NCBI GenBank assembly: GCA_011503125.2
Contig: WWBZ02000010.1
Location: 248,001 to 312,000, forward strand
DNA from: Botryosphaeria dothidea
Lineage: Eukaryota; Ascomycota; Dothideomycetes; Botryosphaeriales; Botryosphaeriaceae
Direction: 5' to 3'
Length of the DNA stretch: 64,000 nt
The translations under genes were made by a program, and so were the position numbers. Under the pieces are notes generated by a model. The model was not told where the DNA came from, ran no database searches, and worked only from the letters and a program-made list of their open reading frames with translations. This document shows positions 20,944 through 31,849 of this stretch, in pieces; the first letter of the stretch is position 1; the number at the start of each line of letters is the position of its first letter.

Positions 20944-21589
20944 TTAAATATATATAGTTATAAAAAGTATAGCGTTAATAATATAGTGTTAAGCTGTAGG
21001 AGCCGCTTCCGCGTAATTATAGTGCTACTAACTTACGAGTTACGCTTACGACGATATCGCATAGAGATATTCGTCGCTTACCTGCGAAATTTTAGTGTAT
21101 AAGAGTAGCTTCGCTGCGGTATAGGTATCTATCTCTCAGTCCTATAGTCCTTAACACTATAGCGCCGCCCCGCCGCCTAGTCAACTCAAACCTCGCAGAG
21201 GACCCTCTACTACTAAACGCGAAGTTATTCTTCGAAGTATACCTGCAGAGTAACACCGGGAGGAAAAAACGAGTACGCTTTACCCTAAAACGGTACAACG
21301 ACTATATTAGATAGATTAAAACGTTACCCGACGCGTCCTCTCCCACCTACTAGGCCGCTTAGACTGCTCGTCGATACTATACTTACTATAATAGTGCCGG
21401 CGTAACGTTAAAGAAGGGCTTATATCGACTTTCCTAAAAAGGTAAACCTGAACTAAAGGTAAGTTGTCGTATTAGAGTATAATATAATATGCGAGGAGAA
21501 GAGAAGAGAGCTTTCTGAATTTTCTTGGTTCCTCCTACATCGAATTAGAATTAAGCTCCACCTATAACGCCTGCTAACCGTTCGTAGGT

Positions 21590-23675
21590 CATCTATAAGG
21601 GTAATATATTCGACACGATTAAGGAGGCCCATCTCTTCCTTAATTATGCGGGCATCGAACCGACTACTAAATTCCTTGCGCAAGATCGATACGGAATTAC
21701 CGAAGATAACGTTGCCGAGTTTCGGCGGCTATGCAAGTTTTGTATATAGAACGAGTCATCTCACAATAAGGTACCGCTACGCCCAATTGTAACTCTGTAT
21801 CTCTTCGAGCGCGTCTAAATCGACCTTATAGACTTCCGCAACGACCTATATAGGAAGTATAAATACGTCCTCTACATTAAGGACTGCTTTTTAAAGTACT
21901 ATTAGTTATACCCTATGCGTACTAAGTCCGCTGCTGAAGTGGCGAAGAACTTTAGACGGTATAAGCAATGACCCGTATAAGCCGGATTGAGCTAATATAG
22001 CTGCAGATGGGCCGCAGCCTTTAGGCCTTCCGATATATGCCAAAGCGATAGAGGTAGCGAGTTTAAAGAAGCCTTAAAGCTACTCCTGTAATAACTTGGT
22101 ATTAAGCAAGTCCTCAGTCGCCCTCGGCACCTACGGACCAACGGTCTAATTAAGTAGAACAACGCTTAGGTCAAGCAAAAGCTTGTAAGTATTGCGAGGA
22201 CGATAGGGGAGCGAGACCTTGCCTTCGTATGCGCTGAAGTCGTAATATAGCTAAACGCTACGCTAAAAAGGGCTCTAAAGGAGAAGACGCCGTACTTTAT
22301 CGTCTTCGGACGCCAGATGAACTCTTATCCCGTAAGCCCTGCGCTCCGCGAGAACTTAGAGATTAATAAGGTCCTCGACGACGAGTGGCAGGATACCGAG
22401 GGCGTAAGTCCCGCCGACCTTCCCTATCCGGGCGGGAACTCTAGACCTATTAGTAGCCGGGATGGCGATCTTTCTCCTCCTGTGAACCGAGACGACCTAG
22501 CCGACGACGATAACGTCGTTTTCCTCTATAAGAGCACCTGCCCAGCTACTAAAATCTCGACCCTAGACCCTCACGACGATAAGGATAAAGCACCTACTCT
22601 TCCGTCCGTTTCCGGGGCTCTTTTTAACGAACCTAATTATCCTATGCTTAACGATAAGTCCCTACGCAGCTACGTTATTAAGCGCGTGGCTAAAATTAAT
22701 ATCCGCTAAGGCGGATTGAAAGAGCTCCATAAGGAGGGTATTTTAGTGAATCCTCGCGTCCGTTATAAGCTTAATAATGGCTTAGAGGAGCTACCTAAAC
22801 TACGAGACGCTATAATTAAGCTAGACCTACTAGCGGCCGGGTGGCGAGGTGCTGAACTCGTCGCTGTTAAGAGATGGTTAGTAAGAGAGTATAAGCCTAT
22901 AGAGGATGCCGTAGGGAGTCCTTCGAATACGGCAGAAGAGGCAGAAGAAGAATCTATTACGGCTAAGACAACGGAACTCGCCTCTGCCATCCTCGCCCTC
23001 GCGGGGTCTATACCGCGCCAGGTGCGCTTTTCAGACCTTAACGAGCGAGTGACCCTAGCTACATAGTTAGAACCATCCGAATCGCCCTATAAGGGCCGCT
23101 AGTGTGATGAACAGGTACGAGGCACGTAAAAACGACTTCGTAAGATTATAAAGAGCAAGCACAGCAGGACTCATAAATATCAGCAAATTAACCTTTACGA
23201 CTAAGTTACCTTCCCTATGCCCGCGTAGGACCGACGAGGCAATATTCGACGCTATTTCGGTAAGGTGATTAATAACAGGAATGGCTACTACGAGATTTAG
23301 ACCAAATATAGGATTATTAATCACCTCTTTCCACCGAACGAGCTTATACTCGTCTATACGACTTACTACCTGCCCGAAAACGTCTTCCGCGGTCGTACTA
23401 ATAAGATCTTAGTAGCATACGTTACTAAAATAGAGCACGGGCATATTAATGAGCCTAAAGTGCGTTGCAACTACGGCCCCCGCGGCTATAGAAATAAGAA
23501 GTGTAGGTGCTCGAAGCAGGCCCGCTTCTACACCTTAAAGTGCCACACTTCGCACTTATATATAAACAAATATAGCGAAGAGGACGAGGATAATAAGGAC
23601 GATAAGGACGGTGAAGATATGCTAGAGGAAGCTACCGGAGTAGGCTATAAAGTATTAGAAGGTCGAATGTTATAA
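21590..23675 (+). pseudogene. Ginger2-like transposase (integrase type), degenerate
   Basis: One frame with repeated TAG/TAA codons. An H2C2-like zinc finger (EAHLFLN...RRLCKFCI) is at about 21625-21750. The integrase core has IDLIDFRN (first Asp, about 21820), QSDRGSEFKEALKLLL (second Asp, about 22045) and the RTNGLI-K-stop-NNA-stop-VKQKL segment where the catalytic Glu is expected (about 22135-22175). The Glu codon reads Lys (AAG). FGRQMNSYPVSPALRE follows. Downstream open pieces 22317-22709 and 22716-23066 are an Asp-rich linker and a helical region. The C-terminus has CRCSKQARFYTLKCH at 23490-23550, a Cys/His knuckle like that of KRBA2/Ginger2 proteins, and an acidic tail ending at 23675. 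No reverse transcriptase is present. Confidence 0.8.
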
Positions 23676-24054
23676 CGGGGCCGTCGGCAGGTGCTATCTA
23701 GGCGGGCACTTAGGCTAGATTAAGAAAAGGTCCGAGAGATGCGAGATTTTCGTGTATCCTAGTATGAGTATCCTATTTATAAATTCTCTTAACACTATGC
23801 GTGTGAATTTTTACGATACGTTTTATCCTACTATCCGGCCGACCAAACCGATAGTATAGCATAACGCATACGTTATATATAGCGTTCTAAAGCACCGCCA
23901 CCCGCATCCTCTATTATTATATGAACTGTTTCTGCTTGAGCAGAATTAAGCCTCTATATATAGGCGATCCGATATCGTCGCTTTTACACCAGTCGGTGGG
24001 GTGTTGACCGGGGTAGACAATTTGCACTAAAAGATTACTTATGTAATGTTACGC

Positions 24055-24172
24055 AGGGGTGGCAATTAGTCCCTAATCCTCCGGAATAGTGCAATTGCAC
24101 TAATCGGTGGGTTTTAGTAACTAATCGGCTCGATTAGTAACTGATCGGGTTTTTGCACTATACCGGGGCACA
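24055..24172 (-). repeat. Right TIR of the Ginger2-like element
   Basis: Exact reverse complement of 20156-20273 with no mismatch seen, although the interior carries many stops. Confidence 0.9.
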
Positions 24173-24289
24173 TGTACAACGCCAGCCTCTCACCTACCTA
24201 CCTACCTACCGTCTCCTGCTCGACACAACACTTATTCCTCAGCACGCACCATTACACCCTCCCCACTCCACTAGGTTAGCAGACGTTGG

Positions 24290-24835
24290 TGATGATCGCA
24301 TCGGCCCCTTATTCGGCGCTCGTCAGCTTGGCGTGTCTATAGTGCGCACGTCAGCGGTATCGACTGTGCCATCAAGGTTGTCTCGTCCCTCCTCTTGCTT
24401 CGCTCCGCGGATAGCCTGGCGCTACAGCTGACATGCCATGCAGGATTTCGACTAGGATTCCTTCAACTCGAAGTACGCCGCCTACCGCATCATCGCTGCA
24501 GTCCCTGCGCTTCGCCATCGTGTCTGCCCGTGCTACGGTGTCTACGAGGCAAGTGGACGTTATCTTCCATCAGCTGTGCTAATCGCGCGTTCTTAGCCTG
24601 CAGTTCCTGCCTGGACAGGGCTTGTGGCCTACGCTGCACCCGACGCCGCCCCCCGCTGAACGTCGTCGGCTACACCTCTATATGCGCGAAACACTACCCA
24701 TCCTGCATAACGAGGCTTGCTTATATCACGGCGATGTGAAGGAGGCCAAAATGTTCGTCTGTGGCGCTGATGCCTGCTTGCTGGACTTTGGCGCTGCATA
24801 CTTCGGCACCCATGTCGACAACAAGCGGTGACACC
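24290..24835 (+). pseudogene. Protein-kinase-like fragment
   Basis: The frame near 24680-24830 reads LYMRETLPILHNEACL, HGDVKEAKMFV and ACLLDFGAAYFG. These are a kinase catalytic loop (HGD with Lys at +2) and a DFG-type metal-binding motif at normal spacing, followed by a stop. Upstream parts lie in other frames (24153-24431, 24395-24739) with no clear domain. It is a relic of a small fungal protein-kinase-like gene whose N-lobe is not readable. Confidence 0.5.
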
Positions 24836-25130
24836 GTCGCACCCACGCAGACCTGATTCCTCTGGATGGCATCTTTTCCGCCGCCGACTCGCGCAAGGTC
24901 CGTTCGCCCCACCAACACATATCCCGTACAGCTGCTAACACTAATAGGCTAAGCACTATGTCTTGACTCTGCTCGACCGCATGTCGCTAGATAGTCTGTC
25001 CTGCTAGATGATTATGGCACGTCTCTTCTCCTACACTGTTTCTGCTCGTGTCGATTCTGCTTTGTTGCGCTGAGTTAGTGCTGAGCTGCCTTATCTTTCT
25101 ACTGAGCTCGTCTTTGCGCTGACTATCTTC

Positions 25131-25568
25131 TTGGCTGCTCTACATGACTATACTTCCGCTCTCTGCATCTTTTCCGTCGCTACCTCCTACGCGAGCCATG
25201 GCGAACTGCACGGTCTGAAGCCCTGTACTTCAAAGCCTGGACATACACACCGGGCCTATGCTTTGTATCGGAGAGCCATCGACCTGATTCCCGAGCCTAG
25301 CAATGACGGACCTGCTATGGAGCTGCTCACTGCCTACGCTTTACAATCCCGCTTGGTCAAGACTACGGAACAACGTGTAAACAGTTCTGGATGTGAGCGA
25401 ACGGACAAGGAGGATGTCACGAACCGGAAGTTGTTGGGTTTCCAACCAGCCATGAGCGGGCCCAAAAGGCACAATGTACGATCACGAAGTGATCGCACAC
25501 CCAACGTACAAATACTACTGGAGCACGCATGTCAGATCCTGACAGAGGACGGCCGACTGCTTAAGTAG
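25131..25568 (+). pseudogene. Unrecognised 145-codon ORF, possibly a gene relic
   Basis: The frame contains a TPR-like stretch (AYALYRRAIDLIP) and ends at a TAG (LLEHACQILTEDGRLLK). The surrounding 1 kb has only short ORFs and stops. I cannot tell a decayed gene from chance, and no homology is claimed. Confidence 0.25.
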
Positions 25569-26307
25569 CTCCAAGGCATGCAGGACGCGACGCTTCGTTG
25601 TCTAAGTGGCGCGATGGCCTTGGAAGCACTCACGGACGATGTTGACGGTGTGTGCGAGATCCTCCCCTGCGAAGCATAGACGTACGCTGGGAACCACTAG
25701 ATGCCGCCAGGTCCCATCGGCTGAAGCATCTCCGCCCTGGCCTGTCTATGTTCCGCCAGATTAGCATGAGTAATGGATACCCTCTGATTGATGCTTCCCC
25801 ACACCAGAAGCAGGACGATGAAGGCCGGTGGCTGTTGGTCGCAATGCTTGCTGAATAAATCCCCCCTAAGCTTTCTATCCACCCGTGCGATGTTGCCGCG
25901 CAGGCCTATGTTCCCCTTAGTTTGAAGCTGTCGCTCCACCATCTAAATGATTATGCCGGCACATTTTGTTCTCCTCTCTGCGGGACGACATGATGCCTAC
26001 GTTGTTGAACCTTTGCGAGCATCGAGAAACCTTTTTGCCAAGTGACAAAATTTGCTCTCATACTGGTCTATATACGAGGATTGGAATAAGAGCGGGCTTG
26101 CCTAATGACCCATTGGTAATCCTACGTGGCATGTTCTTGCATCGCAATCCAGAGAATAAGTGGAAACAGGGAGACCAGTCGCATTAACGGCGAGCCTGTT
26201 CCCCCGTGAATACCGCCGTGACTTTCGTCTCGACTGATCCATCCTCTAAACCAGCTTTCTTTAGTTCCTCATTGTGACGATGCCTCAGATGAGTCTGAGA
26301 CATCGGC
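25569..26307. other. Unassigned stretch
   Basis: Only ORFs below 90 codons on both strands; nothing recognisable. Confidence 0.3.
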
Positions 26308-26943
26308 TTGGGAGACCAGATCCTACCTACAACGTGGTCCACACCTCCCTCCCATCGCGCCAACCCGTCACCCCAAGATCCAGCTGTCGACGTCGACGTC
26401 TGGAGCGTCTCGGGATACTTCGATGCGGAAATAGAAAAACTATTTCGAAACATCCTTGATCATACGTACACTTTTCCCAGCGAGCCCGAATCCGCCCATT
26501 TAGTGCACTTGCAGTCTGCAGCCGAGAGCAGCCTCGACTTCGCTGTGAGCACTTGGAACGTCCAACTGGTCAACACGGCGCTGCACACCGTCTCAAAAGA
26601 GCTCGGGAACGACTTACATCCGGCTCGGTCCTGGGCGCCGTCGCGAGACTCATTTCCAACCTATGCCTCCCAAACACACTATGCGCTCCTCTTCACTCCG
26701 TCTCAGCTGGTCCTGATCCGTGCATTCTTCGACAATGATCTGCCTCCAGCTGAAACTCAGCGCGTGCGTTTCTTCCCGCTTCGTCGCGTCCGCACCTTCG
26801 CCTTCGCCTTCCACGCGGTTCGCGCACGATTTCGGTCTTGTCGACTTCGCCCGCGCACATGCGCGGAATTGATACCTCACCACTTGAGTGCTCGCCGTGC
26901 TGGTGCTCCGCTTTTGCGTCCTCCCGCCATGGAGCAATGGTAA
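26308..26943 (+). CDS. Hypothetical 211-residue ORF
   Basis: The first 150 residues look protein-like and partly helical (SGYFDAEIEKLFRNILDHTY, VHLQSAAESSLDFAV). The last 60 are Arg/Phe-rich and atypical, so the true frame probably changes or an intron lies near 26760. It is upstream of the 529-residue gene and co-oriented. No family recognised. Confidence 0.35.
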   Translation: MGDQILPTTWSTPPSHRANPSPQDPAVDVDVWSVSGYFDAEIEKLFRNILDHTYTFPSEPESAHLVHLQSAAESSLDFAVSTWNVQLVNTALHTVSKELGNDLHPARSWAPSRDSFPTYASQTHYALLFTPSQLVLIRAFFDNDLPPAETQRVRFFPLRRVRTFAFAFHAVRARFRSCRLRPRTCAELIPHHLSARRAGAPLLRPPAMEQW

Positions 26944-27356
26944 TGATGCGCGATGGAAGAGTGTAAACTATCAGGTTCCTGCTGAAAGAGTCAGCGTGTA
27001 GAGCAACTGTGAGCACTACTTGGAGACTTTGGGTTGGCTGAGATCTCCATGTCTCTGCGTCGCAGCGTTTCTCGTGTGGCACGGCGAAATGCATTTCTTC
27101 TAGAGACAAAGAAGTCTGTTGGGTCAGTTTCAGCACCACATACAAGGACTCCTGGTTCATCAATCTGTTGTTCTTTCCGTGCGCTTTGTTCGTTTTCTCT
27201 CTCTTATAATCCCTCTCCTCTCTCCTCCTTCTGCTCCTTCCCCTCTGCAGCAGTAAGTCTCCATCTAAGGCTCACTTCATTTGCCCCTTCTTTTCTGCCA
27301 TCACGCTCCTCGCTCTCTTCCTTCTACTCCTTCCTCTCTCTAGCTACCCCGCAGAC

Positions 27357-28946
27357 ATGGCGACAGCTTTGGATCAGCTTATCGCGCAGCACTCACCCAA
27401 AGAACGCGCCGATCTGCGCCACTTGCTGAGGCAGGTGCAACCCGATGAAGTCCAAGCCGTCGTTCGTGTACTTCAGCGTGTCCCTGCAAACACCCGCCTC
27501 CGCTTGCTGCAAAACACCCTGGCGGAAAGGAACAGCCTTACATCGTACTTCGGCATAAGACGCTTCGTGCCTGCGGTCCCTTCCCGTTTGCTGCTCATCG
27601 CCGTCGCCGTTGGCCTGGTTATGGTCGTCATCGCATATCTTCCCTCATTGCGCGCCATAGCCGCCGGCTGCTGTTCGTGGCTGCTCAGCAGAACGCCGCT
27701 ACCCGAACAACGACCCCTCGTGCCGATGTACAAGTTGGGCACGGTCCTGGAAGAGACGCTGAAGCTAAGCGAACAGGCGGCGGAAGCGCGACTGACACCG
27801 CCGCCAGTAGATCCGTTCCGGGTGAACAGGCTATTTGACCAGTCTCTCATCGCCGAGCAAGAGCTAGATAAGGTGAAGAGCACCTACTACTACATGTGGC
27901 CGTACAACACTCCCAACGTCGACGTGCAGCGACACCGCACCACCCTGAGTGAGTTAAAGCGAGATGTTAGCGGGCCCGTCAGGCATGCCATGATTCACAT
28001 GGACGCCAAGATGACGGGCACGCTGTGGGGAATGTCGGATACCGTCAACATAACGGCCATCGACCTCATGCGCCTGATGGACCTCCCAGACGCCGAGGTG
28101 AGCTCTCTTACGGCCACCATCGCCGCCGCCTCGCCTAAACGAGGATCCTGGCAACTCATCGGCTTCTTCCTACAACTGTTCTCCTCTCCCACTGCCCCTA
28201 CACCGCCCGAAGCCAACGCCACCACTGAAGACGTGGCCCAGCTCCGCGCCAACCTCGTCGGGAAACGCATCCGCCAGTGCCAGGCCAAGCTTCTCCACAG
28301 CAGCCGCGAGGCGCTGGCCCAATGCAAGATTACGGAGCGCGCCCTCATCGAGCCCTTGGCCCGCTACGAGCCCGCCTACGAATACCTCGAGGCGGAGCTG
28401 AGAGCGCGCCACGACGCCGCCAAGAGCAACGTCACGATCCTCATGCGCAACTTCAACGCCACCTACGACACCTGGTTGTCGTGGGCCCCCAACACCTGGC
28501 GCGCGTCCGACTGGAGGCTGGTCAGCCTGACCGGTCTCGTCTTCCGCGGCGACATGCCCCCCAAGCCGCCCGTGTGGGACCTCGAAGACCTGGCCGCCGT
28601 GCATCGCACGCTCGAGAAGACGTACGGGCAACTCATGAGCACCAAAGCCCACTTCGAGTTACTGAAGCAGCTGCTGCAACGCATAGTGGGCTCACTGGAG
28701 AATACCGATGACGTGAGGGCGAAATACCTCACCAATAAAGGCGTGCCCGTGTACGACACACTGGCTGCAGAAAGCGCCAAGCCGATGCGGGAGCCGGAGC
28801 CGCTGCTGGCCGTCGAGACGGATCCGCAGTCACTGCTGCTGTTCATGGATAAGACGACAAAGGAGTTTTCGCGGCAGGTAAGGGAGTGGAACGGCACGGC
28901 TTACTTGAGCGATTTGGATAAAATGCCGAAATTGGGCGCGGCTTGA
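27357..28946 (+). CDS. Orphan 529-residue membrane-anchored protein
   Basis: An intact, intronless frame in GC-richer sequence without any internal stop. The start is supported by the preceding pyrimidine-rich leader (27180-27350) and cgcagacATGG context. Residues about 74-96 are a strong hydrophobic segment (LLLIAVAVGLVMVVIAYL), possibly followed by a short second one (AAGCCSWLL). The preceding 60 residues are helical and Leu/Arg-rich. The rest is a soluble, mostly helical region of about 410 residues with Asn-x-Ser/Thr sites (NVT, NAT, NIT). A single-pass protein with a large C-terminal domain is likely. I do not recognise the family. It is the best-preserved gene among the transposon debris in this region. 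The neighbours do not suggest a pathway. Confidence 0.7.
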   Translation: MATALDQLIAQHSPKERADLRHLLRQVQPDEVQAVVRVLQRVPANTRLRLLQNTLAERNSLTSYFGIRRFVPAVPSRLLLIAVAVGLVMVVIAYLPSLRAIAAGCCSWLLSRTPLPEQRPLVPMYKLGTVLEETLKLSEQAAEARLTPPPVDPFRVNRLFDQSLIAEQELDKVKSTYYYMWPYNTPNVDVQRHRTTLSELKRDVSGPVRHAMIHMDAKMTGTLWGMSDTVNITAIDLMRLMDLPDAEVSSLTATIAAASPKRGSWQLIGFFLQLFSSPTAPTPPEANATTEDVAQLRANLVGKRIRQCQAKLLHSSREALAQCKITERALIEPLARYEPAYEYLEAELRARHDAAKSNVTILMRNFNATYDTWLSWAPNTWRASDWRLVSLTGLVFRGDMPPKPPVWDLEDLAAVHRTLEKTYGQLMSTKAHFELLKQLLQRIVGSLENTDDVRAKYLTNKGVPVYDTLAAESAKPMREPEPLLAVETDPQSLLLFMDKTTKEFSRQVREWNGTAYLSDLDKMPKLGAA

Positions 28947-29066
28947 GAGGAACGGACGAATCGCAAAGCGCGTGTTTCGTTTTTGGCATCTGTTGCGTGA
29001 TTTATCTCCTTTGTTCCTGGCGTCTGTTGCATATTCTGCTCCCTTTCTTGTTTTTGGCATCTGTTG

Positions 29067-29214
29067 TGTTGGATATCACGTGTTTTGGTGTCTCCTTACA
29101 TCACACCACATAGCTTAGCCACAATCACTCGAATAAGAGGCAAGCGGGTCACCTACCCTCTTCCTCCTCATGCCAATCATCAATGGATCATCGTTGTTCA
29201 TCAACAATTCAACA
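29067..29214 (-). repeat. Solo LTR, inverted copy of the 19826 family
   Basis: 148 bp. On the minus strand it reads TGTTGAATTGTTGATGAACAAC...AACACGTGATATCCAACA, the same length and ends as 19826-19973. Flanks (tgttg / ttacc) do not match, so the target duplication is lost or the ends were shuffled. Confidence 0.8.
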
Positions 29215-29601
29215 TTACCTTTATCCAACACCATTTAAGAGGAAGCTTCTAGCTATTTCCATGATTTCGGGAACTCTAATCAAAGTTAAAGGTACCGTAA
29301 TAATAATAATGACTTATTATCTGTTGAATATCACGTGTACTAATATATCAGACTGAGGCCTCAGGCCCTATGTTGGAATTCGTTGTTGTACGAATAAAGA
29401 GTGGATCGTTAGCATGCTCATGAGTAAGGGTATGAGACGGTGCCAGCTATATAGACTATTCTGCGCTAAACCTAATTGGGAGCATTCTGAGACGATATTT
29501 CCAACAAAATCTCTCTCTCCCTACTTTGTTCTTCTTTCCCTACTCCGATATCTTTCATCCTACTCGACAAACTTCTATCTTACCGAGGCCCTACAATTAA
29601 T

Positions 29602-30141
29602 ATGGCGAGTGCGCATTCGAATCCACGCCTGACCCCTCTCACAGGGTCTCACCCACGAAAGTCGTCGACGTCACAACCAGGTCGAGTTCGCGGACGGGGT
29701 GGATATCAAAAAAAGCGAAATATTTGGTCCGCAAAACGAATTGTTTCGGAAGACGATACGAGATACCAGATTGAATGGGAAGGCACCGATCCCAATACCG
29801 GAGAACCGTGGCCGCTTACCTGGGAGCCCAAGCGCAATGCTAATGCCGCCTTCGTCTGGGACTAGGAACAGAATAGAGAATAGCTGGTGGATTGCATTCT
29901 CGGAGGTCTGGATTCCTTTCCTAGAATGCCACTCGTTACGGAACTCAGAGAGCGGGTAGACGAGTTCGCAGTCGTTGCAAGTTTCCTGGGTCGGATTAAT
30001 TCTGGAAGACGAAGTCAAAAACGGACAAACAAGCTCAGCCGGGACGAGACACATGAACAGATATGTCTGCAGCCCCAGGAGTGTCTGCGACGACAACCGG
30101 GAGCTGCTCAGTCACGACGTCGGGCAGGTGCTTCTCCATAG
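29602..30141 (+). pseudogene. Chromodomain protein fragment with in-frame TAGs
   Basis: The frame starts MASAHSNPRLTPL, has a basic Arg/Gly segment (RVRGRGGYQKKR), then a chromodomain (IWSAKRIVSEDDTRYQIEWE...EPWPLTWEPKRNANAA) that would bind methylated histone tails. TAG codons at 29863-29865 and 29881-29883 interrupt the same frame, which otherwise stays open to 30141 (ELRERVDEFAVVASFLGRI). At least the first TAG sits where Trp is likely (FVWD-stop-EQN), so TGG to TAG by RIP is plausible. The domain is not linked to a gypsy pol frame here, so it looks like a cellular chromodomain gene. The 3' part overlaps the convergent gene below. Confidence 0.55.
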
Positions 30142-31470
30142 CATCAGCCAGTTCGTCCTTGACCAAGAACCCCACCTCATCCTTGAAGGAGAACACGTCT
30201 TGGATTTGCTTAATGCGCCCGTCAACGCCATCTTCGAGCAGCGCATCTACGCGTTCGTCAACCATGTCTTTGAAGAGTTGATTAAAATGCTCGTCGACCT
30301 GGTTTTCCTCAAAGAGGGTATTTACGCGTGCATTGAGAAGTCCGTGCAGCCGCTCCCCAAGACAGTCATCCATTTTGTTTTGCAGTCGTTCAAGCAACGA
30401 AGGAGCCAATGCTTGCACCAACCTTTCTACCAAATTGTCATCAGCGGCCACGGACACCTGGGATTTCTTCTCTATGCGCGCCTCGAGGGCAGCAAGCCTC
30501 TGCTCAAAACCGTTGAGCCGATCAAGCAGGAACCCATCTTCGGTTGGTGTGCAGTCACGCAAAGCCAGTTGCTGTCGGAGTACGTTCAGCTCGAGGCGGA
30601 GTTGCTCCAACGCTGGATCTGGTGTCCGGGGGGACGGGGCATGTGTCCCAGGTGATGCCGGCGATGAAGCTTGGAAGGGCGTCCTCTTTGGAGGTGGCGG
30701 TGACGGCGTGTCAGAAGGCGCCCGACCTGCTTTCGCTAGCATGACAGCGCAGAAACACAGTCTGTTCTGTGACCCATGCTTGCCCGGTGCGGGAATGGCC
30801 TCGTAGTAGGACCGGGGACGTGGGCTTGCGTTGTCTGCGAGATGTGCCCGTCGGAACTCAAAAGGCGCGAGAAGGGAAACGACGCCTTTGGCACCCGTGC
30901 CCATGTACAGCATATCCAGTGCGTGGTCCTTGGCATCTGGGCCAAGGCTGCCAGCGGAGACAGCGGCGCATAGGGCCTGCAGCCCATCTCGAAAGATGGC
31001 TTATCTGGGGCACGAAGAGCGTCAGGCGCGTAGCGTGCGAGAGGAGCCGGAGAGAGGCGAGGGCGTCGCCGCCAGCATCGCCCCTTGGCGACAGCCGTGT
31101 TGCATTCGCCGGGCCGGCAACTGTAGGAGGTTTTGTTAGCCGCAGCTCGAGGCCGACCAAGCCGTGCGCCGACCGTTTCCCTAGCAGCGACCGAGCCACA
31201 AGTTCGGGCAATTCGTCGTCGCGAGCACGCCGCTGTATGTGTTCCATGTCGGTTAGGTCGATGAAGACGTAGAAGTCGTGCTGCTTCTGCACCGCCTGGA
31301 GCTGGAAGGGAACGCGTGTGCGGAAGGTCGCCGTCTGGCGGGCGGCGGGTCGTGGCCGAGGAGCAGCGTGGCCGGGCGGACATGGCCGAAGAAGGCGGAA
31401 AAATCATCGTCATCATAGGGCCACTCGAGCACTACTTAAGCATCGCTCGAGAGGTATGCGCAGGTGTTCG
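30035..31470 (-). pseudogene. Unrecognised coiled-coil gene with apparent frameshifts
   Basis: Three minus-strand frames join into one protein-like sequence. VVLEWPYDDDDFSAFFGHVR is at about 31425-31370. It shifts near 31330 into TATFRTRVPFQLQAVQKQHD and FYVFIDLTDMEHIQ, which runs to VPQISHL. It shifts again near 31000 into DGLQALCAAVSAGSLGPDA and the open 30913-30035 frame. The last part has a Pro/Ser-rich linker and a helical C-terminus rich in Leu/Glu/Asp (LEQLRLELNVLRQQL, LLDRLNGFEQRLAALEARI), a likely coiled coil. Upstream, MASGIPPRPHTGVRA (31837-) followed by a GT-AG-like gap may be exon 1. Introns may explain part of the pattern, but the two shifts look like indels. No family recognised. 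Confidence 0.45.
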
Positions 31471-31849
31471 CATCTGCAAAGAAACGCTGGTCAGCACGGC
31501 CAGAAGGATGCCCTCGCGCGTGTCACGGCGCGAGATGGCCCGCCCACCCAGGCTTTTGAGACTTTGAGGTCTCAAGCGGCCTTGACTCGTCACAGAGCCG
31601 GGCACGTAGCGATAGAGGGTCGGCGACTGCCATGTCTAGACGGCCCCTCACAGGTCCCCGATCTGACAGGATCTCGTGTGGGTGCACGAAAGCATGGCCT
31701 GGTCCTGGTCTCGGCCCGCGGCTGCTCGTGCCTTCGCCGCAGCGACCCTCTGCCTACCCCTTCCACCTAACCAGGCTTTTGTCTCAGAGCAGCTCTGACT
31801 CCAGTGTGGGGACGGGGCGGGATACCGGACGCCATGGTGGTGTGGTGGA

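Larger units (their letters stand above)
20156..24172 (+). mobile_element. Ginger2-like DNA transposon with 118-bp TIRs, RIP-degraded
   Basis: Terminal inverted repeats 20156-20273 and 24055-24172 are identical over 118 bp and start TGTGCCCCGG. They are flanked by a 4-bp target duplication TGTA (20152-20155 and 24173-24176). The total is 4017 bp. The interior encodes a retroviral-type integrase (about 21590-22340) and a C-terminal Cys-rich knuckle (about 23455-23560), in the plus orientation, with many TAG/TAA codons. TGT-type ends, a 4-bp target duplication and a gypsy-like integrase without reverse transcriptase match the Ginger superfamily as I know it. The interior outside the integrase, including the first 1.1 kb, shows no other recognised domain. 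Confidence 0.85.

Noticed and set aside
21590..22340. Integrase of the Ginger2-like element as part of a gypsy retrotransposon
   Set aside because: No reverse transcriptase or protease nearby, and the boundaries are long perfect inverted repeats with a 4-bp duplication, unlike LTRs.
20156..24172. Starship-type giant mobile element carrying the RING/coiled-coil modules
   Set aside because: No tyrosine-recombinase (DUF3435) captain frame was seen anywhere in the window.
28170..28711. ORFs of 144-160 codons on other frames within 27357-28946
   Set aside because: Gly/Ala/Arg-rich shadow frames of the 529-codon gene in GC-rich DNA.
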